This document shows, one piece after another, positions 30,875 to 31,537 of a DNA stretch of 31,537 bases. Below the pieces are notes generated by a model, which saw only the letters and a list, made by a program, of their open reading frames with translations, ran no database searches and was not told the DNA's origin. Numbering within the stretch: the stretch's first letter is position 1; every line of letters starts with the position of its first letter. The stretch lies in assembly GCA_049423065.1 (NCBI GenBank), contig JBMSQB010000053.1:1-31537 (forward strand), given 5' to 3'. Source of the stretch: SYIM01 sp041182885 (lineage in GTDB: Bacteria > Pseudomonadota > Gammaproteobacteria > Burkholderiales > Burkholderiaceae_E). The position numbers and the translations under genes were made by a program.

Positions 30875-31537
30875 ATGACCTCAGAACATCCCTCCGTTCG
30901 AACCGTACGCGCCGGCGTTCTGGATATCGGCCTGCTCGAATACGGCCCCGAGCACGGCGCGCCGGTGTTTCTCATGCACGGGTTTCCGTATGACGTTCAC
31001 GCCTACGAGGCCGTGGCACCGCAACTGGCAAACGCCGGCTGTCGGGTGTGGGTGCCCAATCTGCGCGGATTCGGCCCCACGCGCTTTGTCAGCCCCGCCA
31101 CGATGCGCTCGGGCGAACAGGCCGCCCTCGGAGCCGATCTGCTCGCGCTCATGGATGCGCTCGGTGTACCGCGCGCGGTGCTCGCGGGCTATGACTGGGG
31201 CGGGCGGGCGGCGTGCGTCGTTGCGGCGTTGTGGCCCGAGCGCTGCGCAGGCCTGGTATCGCTCAACAGCTACAACATTCATGACGTGGCGCGATCACTT
31301 GAACCCGACACACCCGCCAATGAGCGCAGCCTCTGGTATCAGTATTACTTCCACAACGAGCGCGGCCGTGCGGGTCTCGCCAAACATCGCCGCGAGCTCA
31401 TTCGCCTGCTTTGGCAAAGCTGGTCGCCGTCTTGGGCGTTTGACAATGACACGTTCGAGCGATCCGCACCCGCCTTCGACAATCCCGATTTTGTCGATGT
31501 CGTGATTCACTCCTACCGCTGCCGATACGGGCTCGAA
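30875..31537 (+). CDS. Alpha/beta hydrolase with aspartate nucleophile, N-terminal part (3' end outside window)
   Basis: The frame is open from ATG 30875 to the right edge, giving 221 residues without a stop. The oxyanion region is HGFP (35-38, MHGFPYDVHAY), followed by PNLRGFGPTRF. The nucleophile elbow is GYDWGG with D107 as nucleophile. An aspartate there, with HGFP, is typical of epoxide hydrolases and haloalkane/haloacetate dehalogenases, not of esterases or the formylmaleamate deformylase, which use serine. The catalytic histidine lies beyond the window. An in-frame ATG at 30866 is also possible; neither has a clear ribosome-binding site. It is 72 bp downstream of the LysR gene in the same direction. 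The substrate is unknown. Confidence 0.82.
   Translation, partial: MTSEHPSVRTVRAGVLDIGLLEYGPEHGAPVFLMHGFPYDVHAYEAVAPQLANAGCRVWVPNLRGFGPTRFVSPATMRSGEQAALGADLLALMDALGVPRAVLAGYDWGGRAACVVAALWPERCAGLVSLNSYNIHDVARSLEPDTPANERSLWYQYYFHNERGRAGLAKHRRELIRLLWQSWSPSWAFDNDTFERSAPAFDNPDFVDVVIHSYRCRYGLE

Noticed and set aside
30875..31537. Terminal alpha/beta hydrolase as N-formylmaleamate deformylase (NicD) or as the esterase for the Baeyer-Villiger product
   Set aside because: The nucleophile elbow is GYDWGG with aspartate; those enzymes use serine.
1..31537. tRNA, rRNA, insertion sequences, phage genes, CRISPR array, defence system
   Set aside because: None seen on either strand; genes run nearly edge to edge and all belong to metabolism, transport or regulation.

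Overview
The window is G+C-rich, densely packed bacterial DNA. Gene content points to a betaproteobacterium of the order Burkholderiales: a Bug-type (TctC) solute receptor, a LivM-LivG permease/ATPase fusion, an acnD-prpF pair, and several importers mixed with oxygenases. This assignment is an inference from gene families. No rRNA, tRNA, phage, transposase or CRISPR array was seen, and no gene is visibly broken. Two genes are cut by the window edges.

Layout. (1) 1-1667: the end of a small cupin gene, convergent with a minus-strand pair encoding a VOC metalloenzyme and a TauD/TfdA-type dioxygenase. (2) 1858-9306: a plus-strand operon with a complete branched-chain-amino-acid-type (HAAT) ABC importer (LivK, LivH, a fused LivM-LivG, LivF), then a thiolase and an AMP-forming acyl-CoA ligase. 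(3) 9430-15039: a plus-strand operon with its own good sigma70-like promoter. It encodes a NicX-type ring-cleavage dioxygenase, a three-gene sugar-type (CUT2) ABC importer and a gentisate 1,2-dioxygenase-like bicupin. (4) 15148-18963: acnD and prpF, the alternative 2-methylcitrate dehydration pair, without prpB or prpC in view. (5) 29784 down to 18998: a run of nine minus-strand genes. They encode a 3-hydroxybenzoate 6-hydroxylase-like flavoprotein, a Bug receptor, a sulfatase/phosphonate monoester hydrolase, a zinc alcohol dehydrogenase, a type I Baeyer-Villiger monooxygenase, a TRAP transporter (P, Q, M) and an isocitrate/isopropylmalate-dehydrogenase-family enzyme. (6) 29879-31537: a divergent LysR regulator and the start of an alpha/beta hydrolase with an aspartate nucleophile.

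How the parts may fit. The window looks like a catabolic island. Four solute-capture systems (HAAT, CUT2, TRAP, Bug) sit with enzymes that could remove a sulfate or phosphonate ester, oxidise an alcohol to a ketone, insert oxygen to make an ester, and hydroxylate an aromatic ring para to an existing hydroxyl. Two further enzymes belong to families that open 2,5-dihydroxylated rings. A ligase and thiolase could pass carboxylic acids to CoA intermediates, and AcnD-PrpF could serve propionyl-CoA disposal. The individual family calls are mostly strong. The true substrates, and whether the operons form one pathway, are inference. The most interesting unit is the NicX-like / CUT2 / GDO-like operon, which lacks the downstream enzymes of either the nicotinate or the gentisate pathway.
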